A stretch of 5,343 nt of DNA, taken from an uncultured Actinomycetes bacterium (GTDB lineage Bacteria > Actinomycetota > Acidimicrobiia > Acidimicrobiales > RAAP-2). The notes beneath the pieces are model-generated. The model made no database searches, was not told where the DNA came from, and worked only from the letters and a program-made list of their open reading frames with translations. The DNA is taken from contig CAINVQ010000041.1 in the NCBI GenBank assembly GCA_903854175.1, positions 1 through 5,343 of the forward strand. The letters are read 5' to 3'. The translations under genes and the position numbers were made by a program. Positions 4,801-5,343 of this stretch are shown piece after piece; positions within the stretch are counted from its first letter, which is position 1, and the number at the start of each line of letters is the position of its first letter.

Positions 4801-5343
4801 TAGATAATTATGTTCACCAGACGAGGTGGAACGCAGACAATTCGCTTTGGAATTGCACCATTTAGAGCTGCAATGGTTTCTGGGTCGCTAAGTGCTGCTG
4901 CCTGCGCGTCAGCTTCGCTGACACTTGGGGCCACATTGACGCGAGATTTCACCTTGCCGTTAATTTGCACGACCATGACAACTGTTTCTTCAACAGTGAG
5001 TGCAGGGTCTGCAACTGGCCAGCTCTGAAGGTGGACTGATTTTTCTAAAGGAAGACGCTGTTCCCAGAGCTCAGCTGTGATGTGCGGAGCCATTGGAGCC
5101 AGCAGCTTCAACATAATGTTGAGCGACTCGTCAAGCGTTTCTCGGTGCGCGCCTTGGTCGGAGCGAGCTTGTTTTGAAACTGTGTTGAGAAGCTCCATTA
5201 GTGCTGCTACCGCAGTGTTGTAGCTCCAGCGCTCTAAGTCTGAAGTAACACGATCAATTGTGCGGTGCACAGCCTGCTTCACAGCAAGATCAGTGTCATC
5301 AAAAGTGTCGTGGAAGTTAACTTCGTCGTACTGACTGAGCCTC
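4800..5343 (-). CDS. leuS: Leucyl-tRNA synthetase, C-terminal part
   Basis: The last 180 residues of leucyl-tRNA synthetase, which charges tRNA-Leu with leucine, are read to the window edge with no stop; the 5' end with the catalytic and editing domains lies beyond it. The frame continues through 5342 and begins R-L-S-Q-Y-D-E-V, so the GTG at 5282-5280 is an internal Val codon, not a start. Seen are the helical anticodon-binding domain, with H-R-T-I-D-R, Y-N-T-A-V-A-A-L-M-E-L-L-N and L-L-A-P-M-A-P-H-I-T-A-E-L-W-E, and then the C-terminal tRNA-contact domain with V-V-Q-I-N-G-K-V-K-S-R and the final R-L-V-N-I-I-I. The visible part looks intact. It overlaps the YgjP-like gene by one base and probably heads the same transcript. 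Confidence 0.95.
   Translation of the reverse strand, partial: RLSQYDEVNFHDTFDDTDLAVKQAVHRTIDRVTSDLERWSYNTAVAALMELLNTVSKQARSDQGAHRETLDESLNIMLKLLAPMAPHITAELWEQRLPLEKSVHLQSWPVADPALTVEETVVMVVQINGKVKSRVNVAPSVSEADAQAAALSDPETIAALNGAIPKRIVCVPPRLVNIII

Noticed and set aside
5280..5282. GTG at this position as a start of a separate 160-residue gene
   Set aside because: The frame stays open to the window edge and the upstream residues continue leucyl-tRNA synthetase, so this codon is an internal Val.
1..5343. CRISPR array, insertion sequence, tRNA, riboswitch or defence system
   Set aside because: No regularly spaced repeats, transposase motifs, terminal inverted repeats, cloverleaf-like segments or toxin-antitoxin-like small genes were seen, and almost no noncoding space is available.

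Overview
The window reads as a compact stretch of bacterial housekeeping chromosome, most likely from an actinobacterium. The main clues are a PAC2-family protein with the usual actinobacterial motif set, rpsT and holA facing each other (as I recall for mycobacteria and relatives), and a dihydropteroate-synthase-like protein carrying the FolP2-type active-site loop rather than the canonical one. GC is near 50% in the lines I counted, lower than in most cultured actinobacteria. About 97% of the bases are coding. That points to a streamlined, possibly aquatic lineage such as Acidimicrobiia, but the placement is an inference.

Layout from left to right: rpsT (ribosomal protein S20, + strand) has a GTG start and ends in a short hairpin with a T-rich tail. 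Facing it on the - strand is a two-gene unit in which a FolP2-like protein is read first and holA (DNA polymerase III delta subunit) second, joined by a TTGA stop/start overlap. An 89-bp divergent spacer follows. On the + strand comes a second two-gene unit: an ACAD10/11-type phosphotransferase (kinase fold) and a PAC2 protein, joined by a TGATG overlap. This unit meets, tail to tail with an 8-bp overlap, a third two-gene unit on the - strand: the 3' end of leuS followed by a YgjP/DUF45-type zinc metalloprotease-like gene, joined by a TAATG overlap.

Functionally the genes touch translation (S20, LeuRS), replication (delta subunit clamp loader), pterin-related chemistry or a repurposed pterin-binding fold (FolP2-like), possible acyl-CoA-linked phosphorylation (kinase) and possible protein quality control (PAC2, YgjP-like). 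They do not form one obvious pathway. I see no mobile element, CRISPR array, RNA gene or defence system. The points most worth following are the altered p-aminobenzoate-side loop of the FolP2-like protein, its link to holA where comEC often sits, a three-codon ORF whose stop overlaps its start codon, and the uncharacterised kinase-PAC2 pair.
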